Positions 1-9,452 of a stretch of 60,442 nucleotides of DNA are shown here, piece by piece. The translations under genes were made by a program, and so were the position numbers. Each line of letters begins with the position of its first letter. Positions within the stretch are counted from its first letter, which is position 1. The notes below the pieces were generated by a model that was not told the origin of the DNA, searched no databases, and was given only the letters and a program-made list of their open reading frames with translations. The DNA comes from Pseudomonas sp. CBZ-4 (GTDB lineage Bacteria > Pseudomonadota > Gammaproteobacteria > Pseudomonadales > Pseudomonadaceae). Where the stretch lies: positions 1 to 60,442 of the forward strand of contig NZ_ANNV01000066.1 in assembly GCF_000346755.1 (NCBI RefSeq). The letters are read 5' to 3'.

Positions 1-806
1 CACTCGCGGGCGCGGCCGGTGCGTAGGGTTTGGAGTTTTAAGAAATCGGGTTGTGATCGGCGATCGGATACGACACTGCCGTCGGGATAGGTGAATGTAA
101 TGTAGTTCCTATCGCTCTTAACCTTTACGCCCTCTGACTTTACTAGGAAGTCGGAGTGAAACACGGGTTCGAAATACACATTGCGAGCTTGTAATGCCCG
201 ATACATCAGATATATATCGCCCTCCCCGGCAAGACTGATATGTTTTCTATAACCGCCAATAAAGGCTTCACTCAGCCACGGATAATAGTCCCTGCGGATT
301 GTGAGATCCCCATCAACGTTGAAATCCGCACCACCGCGTGGTGAGTTATTGCGGTCAAACATCACAACGACACCGCCGCCGCCGCCCCAAATCACGTTCT
401 CGCCAAAACGTGTCAGGTCGGCATACTCCACGCCAAAGGTCACATTCGCCAGGTGCCAGCGGCACGCGCCCCCCCCATCCTTTGGTAGCTCTACCTGGTA
501 GAGATCGCTCTGTCCTTGACGTTCCAACTCCTTATAAACCGAGTGATAGCCATCCCGCTCGGTGCGCTGGCCGCTGGCTCCAGTGCCGATGTGTTTACAG
601 GTGGCCGAACGATACATGACCCAGATTGTTTTATTTTTCAGTCCCTCAGGCAGCTTTACTGTCACGGTTATCTTTTCACTGTCGGCAGGCGGCGACAGGC
701 TGTAGTCCTGACGGCAACCACCAAGAGTGAAAAGAAGTGCGCACAAAACTATGGCCAATCGAAGGGCGCTGGTTGGGTTCTTGAGCATATTGATTTGCTT
801 AACCAT
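1..806 (-). CDS. Lipoprotein, candidate lipase immunity protein (partial, runs off window)
   Basis: This open frame starts at ATG 806-804 and is still open at the window edge, so its C-terminus is missing. Translation gives a charged start, a hydrophobic stretch and a lipobox ending LGGC with Cys at about residue 31, so a lipid-anchored periplasmic or outer-membrane protein is expected. The mature part has no family I can name. It has a Gly run (about 6 residues) and scattered Cys. Its ATG overlaps the stop of the lipase gene by 8 nt, so the two are translationally coupled. A lipoprotein directly behind a T6SS lipase is the usual arrangement for a cognate Tli immunity protein, which guards the periplasm; that role is inferred from context. 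A second in-frame Met lies six codons downstream. Base composition is less GC-rich than the T6SS core genes. Confidence 0.7.
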   Translation of the reverse strand, partial: MVKQINMLKNPTSALRLAIVLCALLFTLGGCRQDYSLSPPADSEKITVTVKLPEGLKNKTIWVMYRSATCKHIGTGASGQRTERDGYHSVYKELERQGQSDLYQVELPKDGGGACRWHLANVTFGVEYADLTRFGENVIWGGGGGVVVMFDRNNSPRGGADFNVDGDLTIRRDYYPWLSEAFIGGYRKHISLAGEGDIYLMYRALQARNVYFEPVFHSDFLVKSEGVKVKSDRNYITFTYPDGSVVSDRRSQPDFLKLQTLRTGRARE

Positions 807-2835
807 AGGTTTTCTCGTAATAGGCCCGTGGATCGGCGATGGCATCAAAACGCTCTAGTGCTTCGTTGCCTCCATCGGCTTGCTTGGTGACATGCAGGGC
901 TTTATCTACGAGGCGTTGCAAGTCGAGAAACACACGATTGCGAGCCAACTCTTCCTCAGGAACACGCCCGTAGTAATCCTTGATCTGTTGTTCGAATTTT
1001 CGTCGTTGTATCTGGCGTTCCAGCAAGGGTTCACGCGCGGGGTTGATGGACTCCAGCAGTTGGTTGTGGATATAGGGTTGGTACTGCGACATGAAGTGGT
1101 CGCCAATCCGCAACACGCGGCCCACAGGAGTGTTGCTGTAGTGCGGAAAGTACCGGGCACGGTTTTCAGGACTCAGCGAAGCGTTGAAACGCCGCGTGGC
1201 CTCCTCGGCTTCTTGCTCATCGGTTTCACTGAGACTGGGGACCAGATAAAGCTTGGCTTTTTCAGGTAATGCAGCAGTGATCGTGCCGCGAATGGGTGCG
1301 CCATCCGGCCTACGATAGGCAGGGTATGCCACGATCTCTTGGTAGTGGTGTTGTTCCGCCCTGAAGAACATGGCGATCTTGCCGTGATGGCTGAACGCAT
1401 CCTCGTGCTTGTACACCATGCCAATTAACGCTTGGCGTAGTGATCGTTGAAGTCCGAGTACGTTGCCAAGTGGGCCGTATCGGTCATACAGGTCGTTGTC
1501 CAGATCGGCTTCGGGGGGGACCCGCGGGATGGCATCGGTATCGTTGACGTGGCGGAAGTGCCAAAGGTCGCCCAAATATTGCACGGCGAGAAGAGTGAAG
1601 GTGCGGGGCATGCCGTAGGTGTAGAGCAGCGGGTTGTGTTTCAGCAGCGAGGCGGCGTGGATTAAGCCGAGAGCACCGCCGAGGCTGTGGCCGCAGATGA
1701 AGAGCTTTCTGTCGAGCGCCTTTTCAGGAATCGTTTCACCAAGCCCCTTGGCAAAAATCCTTCTCGCAACCTCAAATGCATCACGAAAACCTAGATGAAC
1801 ACGGCCTAGCGAAGTTAGATCTGCACAAGGGACCTTAGGCTCGCATAGCGCCGCAATCTCCGGCTTCACAGGACGAAAAGTAGCATCAGTAATTAGATCA
1901 GCAAGCCCCTCCATTTCAGTACCGCGCCAAGCAACCAACACTTGAGATGCACTGATAGCGTAAAAAAGTTGGGTATGCCCTTCCGGCGGATCAGCTTTAG
2001 CAGTGTCCAGAGCTTCGACTTCTAAATAGCGATCACTGAACGGCACATCCACCACAACGCAAGGCCACGCCTGACCACTATCCCAAACACGCAGCGTACG
2101 CGATAAATCCAGACATTGACGTTCGAAAAGCTCCTTCACGGAACCCAGATCTTCTTCACCCCGATTGCTATACGCCAAAATACTCATCAACCCCAGGTTG
2201 TAAGCATTCACCAGGCTGTACTCCTCCTGATGATGCAAAACCAGCGACCAAGCACGAAACGGGCAGACTTCCAGCACATGCCGACGATCCAACTGATCGT
2301 CACCTACAGTAAAGCCACCAAACTCCGGGTCTGGAAAATGAAATTCCGGGGAAAGCTTCGGGTCCGCCGCCGGTGGGTCAAGCGTCGGCAAGTCGTCGCT
2401 TAATTGCCCAATCCGCACATAGTGATAAGCGTGACCTTGCGCAAGCGCCTCCTCCTCAATCGGCGAAAACCCCGCGCGCTGCGGCCCGTACATCGGCGTA
2501 CAATCCCCGATTCCCGGTCGGGGCGGCTCCGCACGTACAGCACGCAAACGTCGGGTTTGCAGTTGCTCCGCCAACGGGTCTGCCTCCATCCGCAACGTAA
2601 TGGCCAGTGGGTGCAGCCCCTCCAGACGAATCACGCCCTCGGCATCGCTGTATCCCACGAACGCAGGCACATAGCCGCCACGCGAAGCCTCGTTCGACGC
2701 ACGATAGGGCAGATTCGCCAAAGGTTGACCTCGTTCATCCAGCAACTGGAACTCGACCCAATGCTGTATCTGCTTGCCGCCAATAACGTCCTTAAAGGGA
2801 TTGAGCGTATCCGTGTAATGCAGGGAGTCGTTCAT
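799..2835 (-). CDS. T6SS lipase effector (class 3 lipase, Tle-type)
   Basis: A 678-residue protein with no signal peptide. The lipase core is clear: VAWRGTE near residues 301-307 (oxyanion region), nucleophile elbow GHSLGG at 382-387 with Ser384, and a following HVNDTDAIPRVP segment that should carry the catalytic Asp. This is the alpha/beta-hydrolase Lipase_3 pattern (GxSxG). The first ~100 residues read like a small beta-sandwich with repeated DERGQP / DAEGVIR turns, similar in style to the repeats in the C-terminal part of the neighbouring VgrG. It probably attacks membrane phospholipids of rival bacteria after delivery by that VgrG (known role of the Tle families; the exact Tle class is not assigned, Tle2-like is one option). 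The start ATG overlaps the stop of the upstream small secreted protein (ATGA), giving a tightly coupled vgrG-immunity-lipase-lipoprotein string. Confidence 0.85.
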   Translation of the reverse strand: MNDSLHYTDTLNPFKDVIGGKQIQHWVEFQLLDERGQPLANLPYRASNEASRGGYVPAFVGYSDAEGVIRLEGLHPLAITLRMEADPLAEQLQTRRLRAVRAEPPRPGIGDCTPMYGPQRAGFSPIEEEALAQGHAYHYVRIGQLSDDLPTLDPPAADPKLSPEFHFPDPEFGGFTVGDDQLDRRHVLEVCPFRAWSLVLHHQEEYSLVNAYNLGLMSILAYSNRGEEDLGSVKELFERQCLDLSRTLRVWDSGQAWPCVVVDVPFSDRYLEVEALDTAKADPPEGHTQLFYAISASQVLVAWRGTEMEGLADLITDATFRPVKPEIAALCEPKVPCADLTSLGRVHLGFRDAFEVARRIFAKGLGETIPEKALDRKLFICGHSLGGALGLIHAASLLKHNPLLYTYGMPRTFTLLAVQYLGDLWHFRHVNDTDAIPRVPPEADLDNDLYDRYGPLGNVLGLQRSLRQALIGMVYKHEDAFSHHGKIAMFFRAEQHHYQEIVAYPAYRRPDGAPIRGTITAALPEKAKLYLVPSLSETDEQEAEEATRRFNASLSPENRARYFPHYSNTPVGRVLRIGDHFMSQYQPYIHNQLLESINPAREPLLERQIQRRKFEQQIKDYYGRVPEEELARNRVFLDLQRLVDKALHVTKQADGGNEALERFDAIADPRAYYEKTYG

Positions 2836-3380
2836 TGTTCAAGACCTCTCCTGTGAGCCCGACTCGATCCATAAGCGTTACGTTTGCCACCGCATGAAGG
2901 AACGACCTGGCTACCATCCGCCAAGCGCCTGTACTGAAGAAACTCCAGCGTGCCCGTCGCCGTCTGCACGACACAAAAAATGGCTTCATAGCTATCTGTC
3001 GGATGGTCTGCGCTACTCAACGTAAAGACATAAGTTCGATTGACCACAAGCACCTGAAGCACTTCGTTAGTTTTAAAGTCATTTAACTTGTAGCCCTCAG
3101 GCAAGTGACCAAACACTAAACAGGCGCCGGGCATTAGTTTCAGTGGCTCGCCCGCCGGCAAAAGTGATGCCCCCCAGGAAGGCGGGTTTCGCCTATAACT
3201 TTCGGTCAACGAAAACCCACCCACTGCAAACCCTTCACGCGCATTGTCAGGCAGACAAATTGCCGGCCCATCATTGATCGAAACAATATTGCCAACCTCC
3301 CTGCGCCCAAATGAAGTTGCATAGGTAAAAGAGGAAACCATCCAGTAAATAACAAACATCAAAACCGTCACACGCTTCAT
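2832..3380 (-). CDS. Small secreted protein, candidate immunity to the VgrG protease domain
   Basis: The protein begins MKRVTVLMFVIYWM and has a typical Sec signal ending near ATS, so the ~160-residue mature part is periplasmic. I chose the ATG at 3380 because AAAGGGGG lies just upstream; an in-frame GTG at 3395, which overlaps the vgrG stop, would give 187 residues but no better signal. The mature part has four Cys (around CLP, ACLVF, FCVV, SCGG) that could form disulfides. No family was recognised directly. Position matches PAO1, where PA0261 lies between vgrG2b (PA0262) and the lipase gene PA0260 and has been reported to protect against the VgrG2b metallopeptidase domain. The same job is inferred here. 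It could instead be an adaptor or a second lipase immunity protein. Confidence 0.7.
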   Translation of the reverse strand: MKRVTVLMFVIYWMVSSFTYATSFGRREVGNIVSINDGPAICLPDNAREGFAVGGFSLTESYRRNPPSWGASLLPAGEPLKLMPGACLVFGHLPEGYKLNDFKTNEVLQVLVVNRTYVFTLSSADHPTDSYEAIFCVVQTATGTLEFLQYRRLADGSQVVPSCGGKRNAYGSSRAHRRGLEQ

Positions 3381-3391
3381 ACAACCCCCTT

Positions 3392-6300
3392 TCACCTTGG
3401 AAGATGCTTTTTATCCGCAGGATTTCTCAAAAACGACTCAAGCGTTGCAGCCAGGAGCACCGGACTCTTGCTGCTATTGGAAGCGCTCCACACAGCACTG
3501 GGATTACCCAACACACAGATCACGTAGTAGTCGGAGATGATTTCGCCTTGTTGTTCCATGTTGTAGTCGCAAAGCGCACTTGTTTCAGTCAAGGTATAAC
3601 GATAAGCCGGCGCTCCGCGGCTGGTAACAAACAGGCCCATTAACTTGACTGAATAACCCAGCTGGTATTGCCACACATGGGTCATTTCATGCATGAACAA
3701 TGCTTTGTCTTTATCACTGGCCGTCGTGGAGAAGTCATCCCTGTAATACCCGGTACCTACGGGGTAGTACATTTCACCATTAGGCGTTACCGCTGTATTT
3801 TGTATGCCTGCGAACACCCACCAACCACTGTGATGCACCTTGACCTTGGTGTAATCGATGGCATCCCTGAACAGGGTGCCGGCCATTGCAATCTCTCCTG
3901 GCGTCAAAGAACGTTTTTTGCCTTTAGGCAATGACACCTCTTTGGTTGAACGTCCCACGTCAATGTCATTTGTGGAGACACTGCTGGATGCCAGGTCAAT
4001 AACAACCGGCGCTTGATCGGTTAACGCCGCGCAACAGAAAACCCCGGCAGTCTCCGGCGGGTATAGCGCGACCTGGGTAATCGGCGTCGGTGTCTTGGTC
4101 TCGATGCGCTGCGTATAACCTTGAGCGTCCGTAACCCCCTCGAACGTCAGACCATCTGCGAGCGTCGCCAAATACTTCAGTTCGCTGGCTGGCTCACCGC
4201 TCGGACCGATCAAGCGCAGTTGTTCGTCAAAGGTTGCTGAGCCTGGAAATTCAATGCTCAGCGCCCCCGGCAAAAGCGTATGAACACTCATCGTCTTGCC
4301 GTCTTTATCCGTCACCCCACTGAACACCTCGCCTTGCGCCGTGGTAATCCGGTAACGGCTGAAGCGCATGACCGCCTCTGTCGCATCTTTCAGCGTGTAG
4401 CCACCGGCATAACCCGTTGGTAACGGTGATGCGGGTGTATCGAGACGAGTGCCACCTAGCTTCTGTACGGCGGTGGCTTTCAGGTAGATATTGCCCGGTG
4501 CCCCCAGCTCGATATCGCCGCCCTTGAGGCGGATGTAGGCGCCGCCGCAGTTGAGCAGCAGCTCTTGTGGGGCGCTGATCTCAACGCGACCTGCAACGCT
4601 TTCGATCTTGATGTCGGTCTTGGCCAACGCGTGGAGGCTGTTGCCTCGGGCATGCAATTGGACTTTGCCTTGATCCGCCTTCAGTTGCAGGTCGGCCTGT
4701 TGTGCAAGCACGCTGACACCGCCCTCCGCTGCGGCGGTGATGTTGCGCCCGGCGCTGATGTCGGTGTTGTGTGCCGCCATGATGCCGATGCTTTCCGCAC
4801 CCGATGACAGGCAGACGGCCTTGGGGCTGAGCATGCCAATCCCCTCTGGCGCATGAAGCAAAACACAGGGTTGCGCCAGACCTTTGAGTCGCTCGTGCAA
4901 GCCTTGTTGGCTGTCGATGTCACCGGGGGCCACTTGAGCGCTGCTGGCTGCCTGGGCCATGGAGCGAGCCAGGGACAACGCGCTTTCAAGTTGCCCGATG
5001 GCAGCGGCCATATCGAGTTGCTGCCCTTCGGCCTGGCCCTGCTCATCCGCACTGATAAACAATCCTTTCCCACCCCGAATAGCCCCCCAGCCATCCGTGC
5101 GCAGCTCAAACCCTTCGCCGCGTTTTTGCTTCCGTGCATCCACCAGATGCCCCAGGTTCAACTGGCTCTTGCCACTGTGCTCCGTACTCAACTTGATGTG
5201 CTCCTGCCCCTGCGTGTCGTCCATGCGCAACTTGTTGTTGGCCGGGGTGCGCAGCACATTGCGTTTGTAGTTGCGCAAGGTCACGTGGTCCACATGCTGG
5301 CTGTCATGCAGGGCGTGGGCGATGTAGGGGCGGTCCGGGTCGCCTTGTTCGAAGGCGATGGCCACTTCGGTGCCGGGGATCAGGGGCAGGTGCAGGCCGT
5401 GGGTGTCACCGGCGTAGGGACGGGCCAGGCGCAGCCAGAGGCTTTCTTCGCCGGGTTTCCAGGTGTCGCGGTCGAAGAGGAAGCTCACGCGGTAGCGGCC
5501 TTCCATATCGATATGAGCGTAGGGGTCGTTCGCCTGGGGGCTGGTGATGCGGGCCGGGACGGTGCCGGCGATTTGCGGTTTGGCTTGTGGGGCTGGGCGA
5601 AAGCAGAGGGTTTCCGAATAGGGGATGGCCTTGAATGTGGCTTCGAAACTGCTGTCGCGGGCCGCTGTGGTGGTCATGCACGTGATCAGCGCGCCCGGGT
5701 TGAAGGCCTGGGGCGCGCCGCCGCTGATCTTGAGGGCCTGGCCCGGCGCGAGGGTGGCGCTGCTGCTGACGCCACTCAAAAGCGTCTGCTGGTTCAGGTA
5801 CTGCTCGTGGCGCAGGCGTGCGTAGAAGTAGCCGCTTTCGCTTTGCAGGTCTTCGTCTTGATCGAGTCGATTGCCGAGGACCGTGTAGGGTTCGGCGTAG
5901 TGGTACGCATCGCCGTAGGTACTGGTTGTGTAGTCGACCTCGCCGTTGAGCTGGGCGCTGGCGTCACGGTGGTGGTAGGCGCGCACGCTGACGTGTTGCT
6001 CGACCACCTGGTGGCTGGATTGCAACGCCCACACGCCGTCCTGTCCGCTGCTGCCCAGCCCGGATTGCGGGCGATGTGGCAGCTCAATGTCGAACTGGTA
6101 ACCGCGCTGGCTATCGAAAAACTCGACGACGTCGATGCGCAGGCGTTCGTCGCTGGTGAAGCGATACCAGATGCCCACGTCGGCCAGCAGCCGGCTGATG
6201 AAGGCCAGGTCGCTTTCGCCGTATTGCATGACCTGTTCGCGTCGGGGGTAGTCGCGTTTGAGGTTGAAGAGGAAGTCCTGGCCTTCGAAACCGTGGCGGG

Positions 6301-6718
6301 TGCGCAGGATGTGTTCGACGATTTCGGGCACGGATTGGTGTTGGTAGATGCGCAACTGTCGGCCGCGTGCGAGCAGAGCGAGACGGGGTTGCAGGGTGAG
6401 TATGTAGGTGGCCTGGTCGTTGGAGCCGGACTGGCGGGCGAAGGCGGTGACGACGCCGTGCAGCACACGCAGGGGGTTGATCTTGGGTGGCGTCATGCTC
6501 AGCAACGGCAGTTTTTGCGGTGGAGCGTGCAGGCTGAAGCTGGCTGTTTTGCCCAGCAGGGAGTCGGCGGCGAGGTCGAGGTCGGGGCTGGTGAATTCCA
6601 CGCAGTAGCTGAAAGGCTCGCTGAGCTGCTCGGTACCCTTGAAGGCCAGGACGTCAAGCTGCGCTGCAACCTTGCTCACCCAAACTGTGTGCCGGCTGTG
6701 ATCGAAGAAAACACTCAT
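3392..6718 (-). CDS. vgrG: VgrG spike with C-terminal zinc-protease-like effector domain
   Basis: At 1108 residues this is far longer than a plain VgrG (about 600-700). The first ~480 residues are the standard gp27/gp5-like spike core. A DUF2345-type beta-helix follows (the stretch with many Gly, Ala and Gln around residues 480-730). Next come two related beta-sandwich units, each with a VTD.DG/VTDAQG turn, resembling the transthyretin-like linker of evolved VgrGs. The last ~190 residues contain HEMTHVWQ at 1010-1017, a zincin HExxH site, with Glu1055 and Glu1059 downstream as candidate third ligand or catalytic residues. This layout matches P. aeruginosa VgrG2b, whose metallopeptidase domain kills from the periplasm. 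The gene follows clpV with a 2-nt gap and precedes a candidate immunity gene, so the spike probably carries its own toxin and also delivers the lipase. Confidence 0.92.
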   Translation of the reverse strand: MSVFFDHSRHTVWVSKVAAQLDVLAFKGTEQLSEPFSYCVEFTSPDLDLAADSLLGKTASFSLHAPPQKLPLLSMTPPKINPLRVLHGVVTAFARQSGSNDQATYILTLQPRLALLARGRQLRIYQHQSVPEIVEHILRTRHGFEGQDFLFNLKRDYPRREQVMQYGESDLAFISRLLADVGIWYRFTSDERLRIDVVEFFDSQRGYQFDIELPHRPQSGLGSSGQDGVWALQSSHQVVEQHVSVRAYHHRDASAQLNGEVDYTTSTYGDAYHYAEPYTVLGNRLDQDEDLQSESGYFYARLRHEQYLNQQTLLSGVSSSATLAPGQALKISGGAPQAFNPGALITCMTTTAARDSSFEATFKAIPYSETLCFRPAPQAKPQIAGTVPARITSPQANDPYAHIDMEGRYRVSFLFDRDTWKPGEESLWLRLARPYAGDTHGLHLPLIPGTEVAIAFEQGDPDRPYIAHALHDSQHVDHVTLRNYKRNVLRTPANNKLRMDDTQGQEHIKLSTEHSGKSQLNLGHLVDARKQKRGEGFELRTDGWGAIRGGKGLFISADEQGQAEGQQLDMAAAIGQLESALSLARSMAQAASSAQVAPGDIDSQQGLHERLKGLAQPCVLLHAPEGIGMLSPKAVCLSSGAESIGIMAAHNTDISAGRNITAAAEGGVSVLAQQADLQLKADQGKVQLHARGNSLHALAKTDIKIESVAGRVEISAPQELLLNCGGAYIRLKGGDIELGAPGNIYLKATAVQKLGGTRLDTPASPLPTGYAGGYTLKDATEAVMRFSRYRITTAQGEVFSGVTDKDGKTMSVHTLLPGALSIEFPGSATFDEQLRLIGPSGEPASELKYLATLADGLTFEGVTDAQGYTQRIETKTPTPITQVALYPPETAGVFCCAALTDQAPVVIDLASSSVSTNDIDVGRSTKEVSLPKGKKRSLTPGEIAMAGTLFRDAIDYTKVKVHHSGWWVFAGIQNTAVTPNGEMYYPVGTGYYRDDFSTTASDKDKALFMHEMTHVWQYQLGYSVKLMGLFVTSRGAPAYRYTLTETSALCDYNMEQQGEIISDYYVICVLGNPSAVWSASNSSKSPVLLAATLESFLRNPADKKHLPR

Positions 6719-6720
6719 CC

Positions 6721-9351
6721 TCAGGCCTCCATGATGGCGGTTTGAGATTCAGGATCGTCATCGGTGAAGCTCAGGCTGATGCCCTCCTCTTCGCTGTACT
6801 CAAGGCTGACGCTTTGGCAGCGCTGTTGCGCCGCCCGCCTTTCCAGCAGTTGCTGGCTGAGTACGGGCAGGATCTGTTCGTTGAGCAGGCTGTCGATGTT
6901 GCGTGCTCCCGTGTCGGGCAGCAGGCAGGCGGCAACCAGGGCGTCGTTGAGTGAGTCGCCCAGCCGGCAGTCGAGGTCGTAGTGCAGGCGCAGACGCTTG
7001 GCCACCTGGGCCAACTTGAGCGCGACGATGCGCTTGAGTGCGTCGGCTTGCAGCGGGCGATAGATCAAGGTCTGGAACCGTGCGAGCAACGCCGGCTGGA
7101 AGTGCTCCCGCAGGATTGGCCGCAGTTGTTCGTGCAGCACGCTGTCGGGGGCGTCGGGCTGGGCCTGCAAGCAGTTGTGCAGCAAATCGCTGCCGAGGTT
7201 GGAGGTCATGAGGATGACGGTGTTGCGAAAGTCGATCTCGCGCCCTTCGCCATCGCGCATGAAGCCGCGATCAAACACTTGATAGAACAGATTGAGCACG
7301 TCGCGGTGGGCCTTTTCGACTTCGTCCAGCAGCACGACACTGTAGGGCCGCTGCCGTACGGCTTCGGTCAGGACACCGCCCTTGCCGTAGCCGACGTAAC
7401 CGGGCGGCGAGCCTTTGAGTTGGCTGACGGTGTGGGCTTCCTGATATTCGGAAAAGTTGAGGGTGATCAGGGATCTATCACCGCCGAACAGGCTGTCGGC
7501 GAGGGCCAGGGCGGTTTCGGTTTTCCCCACGCCGCTGGTGCCCACCAGCAGGAACACCCCCAGCGGTGCGTGCTCATGGGTCAGCCCGGTCTTGGCCGCG
7601 CGCAGCCGTTGTGCCAGTGCGTTGAGCGCTGGGGCCTGGCCGATCACGCGTTGCGCCAATTGTTGTTCCAGCGCCAAGAGGTGGGTTTGTTCGTCCTTGA
7701 GCAGGCTGCCCAGCGGAACCCCGGTCCAATCGGCAACGACGTGCGCCACGCTGCGCACATCGACATCCAGTGACAGCAACGGCTGAGCGCCTTGAATACT
7801 GTGCAGTTGTTGTTGCAACTGCGCACATGTGTCCCGCTGCAACGGCTGCGCTTGGCGCGCTTCCAGCAGTTGCTTGATCAGGTCGAGTTCTTGCCGGTGT
7901 TGCTGTTCCAGTGCGGTGTACTCACGTTGCAAATCAGCGGACTGTGCGTCAATCAACGTCAGGCGTTCTTCGACGCTCTCGCCACTGAGGGCCTGGTCTT
8001 GCTCCAGTGCCTGGCGCTCCAACGCCAACGCCATGCAACGGGCGTGCAGACGCACAAGCGCTTGCGGCTCACAGTCCAGGCTCATGCGCACCCGGGCGCT
8101 GGCGGTATCCAGCAGGTCCACCGCCTTGTCCGGCAGTTGACGCCCGGTCAGGTAGCGCCGCGACAGGCTCACCGCAGCCTGCACTGCCGCGTCCTGGATA
8201 TGCACGCCATGGTGGCTGGCGTAGCGCACCTTCAGGCCGCGCAGCATCAGGCTGGCGTTGGTGTCGTCCGGCTCATCGACCTTGACCATTTGGAAGCGCC
8301 GTTCAAGGGCCGCATCGCGCTCGAAGTACTGTTTGTATTCACCCCAGGTGGTCGCGGCGATGGTACGCAACTCCCCACGGGCCAAGGCCGGCTTGAGCAG
8401 ATTGGCCGCGTCGGTGCCACCGGCCTGGTTGCCAGCGCCGATCAGGGTGTGGGCCTCGTCAATAAACAACAACACGGGGATTTCGGACTGTTGCACGGCA
8501 TCGATCACGCTTTTCAGGCGCTGTTCGAACTCGCCTTTGACACCGGCGCCTGCTTGCAACAAGCCCAGGTCCAGGGTGCGTACGCAAACGGATTTGAGGC
8601 TGTCAGGCACACGCCCCTGGGCGATGCTCAAGGCCAGGCCTTCCACCAGGGCCGTTTTGCCAACGCCGGGTTCGCCCACCAGCAGCGGGTTGTTTTTCCG
8701 CCGCCGACTGAGGATGTCGATGACCTGGCGGATTTCATCGTCACGGCCAAACACCGGGTCGATCTTGCCTTGTGCTGCCTTGGCGGTGAGGTCTTGGGTG
8801 AACCGGTCGAGCGTTGCCTGCCCGGCGGTATGTTGCATCGGCTCAATGGCTACCGGTTCAGTGGCACTCTTCAACTCGGGACGCTCCTCCGAGGTTTGAT
8901 CCAGCAGCACCATCAAGCGCTGCAGTTGCGCCTGGCTGAGACTGAGCAACGGCCATGCGGCTTCACATGCCAACAGGCTGGGCGTCTCGATCAATGCCCC
9001 CAGCAGGTGTGCCGAGCGCAGGCTGTCCTGGTTGTCGTCGAGCGAGGCGCGCAGCCAGGCATTCCTGATCAGTTGTTGTAAGGGCTCGGACAGCCGCGGC
9101 TTGCCCCGCATGCTGCGTGGCTGGCTGTCGAGGTGTTCAAGCAAGCCATGCCACAGCGCGTCCAGATCCCACTCGTAACGCCGCGCGATGACCGTCAGGT
9201 CGCCCTCCCCCTGGCCCAGCAGCTTGAGCAGCCAGTGCTCGATCGTGACCTGCGCGTGCGCACTGCCGTGGCACAACGAGGCTGCCGCACTCAACGCCTG
9301 GGCACAGTAGGGATTGAGTCGCCGCAGCAAGCGGGTGGAGTCATGAACCAT
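6721..9351 (-). CDS. tssH: ClpV AAA+ ATPase that recycles the T6SS sheath
   Basis: The 876-residue protein has the ClpV/ClpB plan: an N-terminal Clp-repeat domain (1-150), a first AAA+ module with Walker A GEPGVGKT at 226-233 followed by LLFIDEAHTLIGAG, a coiled-coil middle region rich in Gln/Leu (about 430-530), and a second AAA+ module with GTSGVGKT and VVLLDEVEKAH. It ends in an acidic tail. In the family, ClpV hexamers pull apart the contracted TssB/TssC sheath. Both ATPase sites look complete. It lies between hcp and vgrG. The ~100-nt gap to hcp contains a hairpin, whereas vgrG follows almost without a gap. Confidence 0.96.
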   Translation of the reverse strand: MVHDSTRLLRRLNPYCAQALSAAASLCHGSAHAQVTIEHWLLKLLGQGEGDLTVIARRYEWDLDALWHGLLEHLDSQPRSMRGKPRLSEPLQQLIRNAWLRASLDDNQDSLRSAHLLGALIETPSLLACEAAWPLLSLSQAQLQRLMVLLDQTSEERPELKSATEPVAIEPMQHTAGQATLDRFTQDLTAKAAQGKIDPVFGRDDEIRQVIDILSRRRKNNPLLVGEPGVGKTALVEGLALSIAQGRVPDSLKSVCVRTLDLGLLQAGAGVKGEFEQRLKSVIDAVQQSEIPVLLFIDEAHTLIGAGNQAGGTDAANLLKPALARGELRTIAATTWGEYKQYFERDAALERRFQMVKVDEPDDTNASLMLRGLKVRYASHHGVHIQDAAVQAAVSLSRRYLTGRQLPDKAVDLLDTASARVRMSLDCEPQALVRLHARCMALALERQALEQDQALSGESVEERLTLIDAQSADLQREYTALEQQHRQELDLIKQLLEARQAQPLQRDTCAQLQQQLHSIQGAQPLLSLDVDVRSVAHVVADWTGVPLGSLLKDEQTHLLALEQQLAQRVIGQAPALNALAQRLRAAKTGLTHEHAPLGVFLLVGTSGVGKTETALALADSLFGGDRSLITLNFSEYQEAHTVSQLKGSPPGYVGYGKGGVLTEAVRQRPYSVVLLDEVEKAHRDVLNLFYQVFDRGFMRDGEGREIDFRNTVILMTSNLGSDLLHNCLQAQPDAPDSVLHEQLRPILREHFQPALLARFQTLIYRPLQADALKRIVALKLAQVAKRLRLHYDLDCRLGDSLNDALVAACLLPDTGARNIDSLLNEQILPVLSQQLLERRAAQQRCQSVSLEYSEEEGISLSFTDDDPESQTAIMEA

Positions 9352-9411
9352 ACGAAATACGTCCTTACCAAGGGGCTGGTTGTGCCTTCAGTCTTGAAAC
9401 GCGATGTGTTC

Positions 9412-9441
9412 GGTTGAGCGCCCGCGCAAGCACGCTCAACC
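9412..9441 (-). terminator. Hairpin behind hcp
   Basis: Nine-base perfect arms (GGTTGAGCG / CGCTCAACC) around a 12-nt loop sit 12 nt past the hcp stop. No U-tract follows, so it may be a partial terminator or an RNA 3'-end protector that lets hcp mRNA accumulate over the downstream clpV and vgrG. Confidence 0.5.
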
Positions 9442-9452
9442 CATCACCGTCA

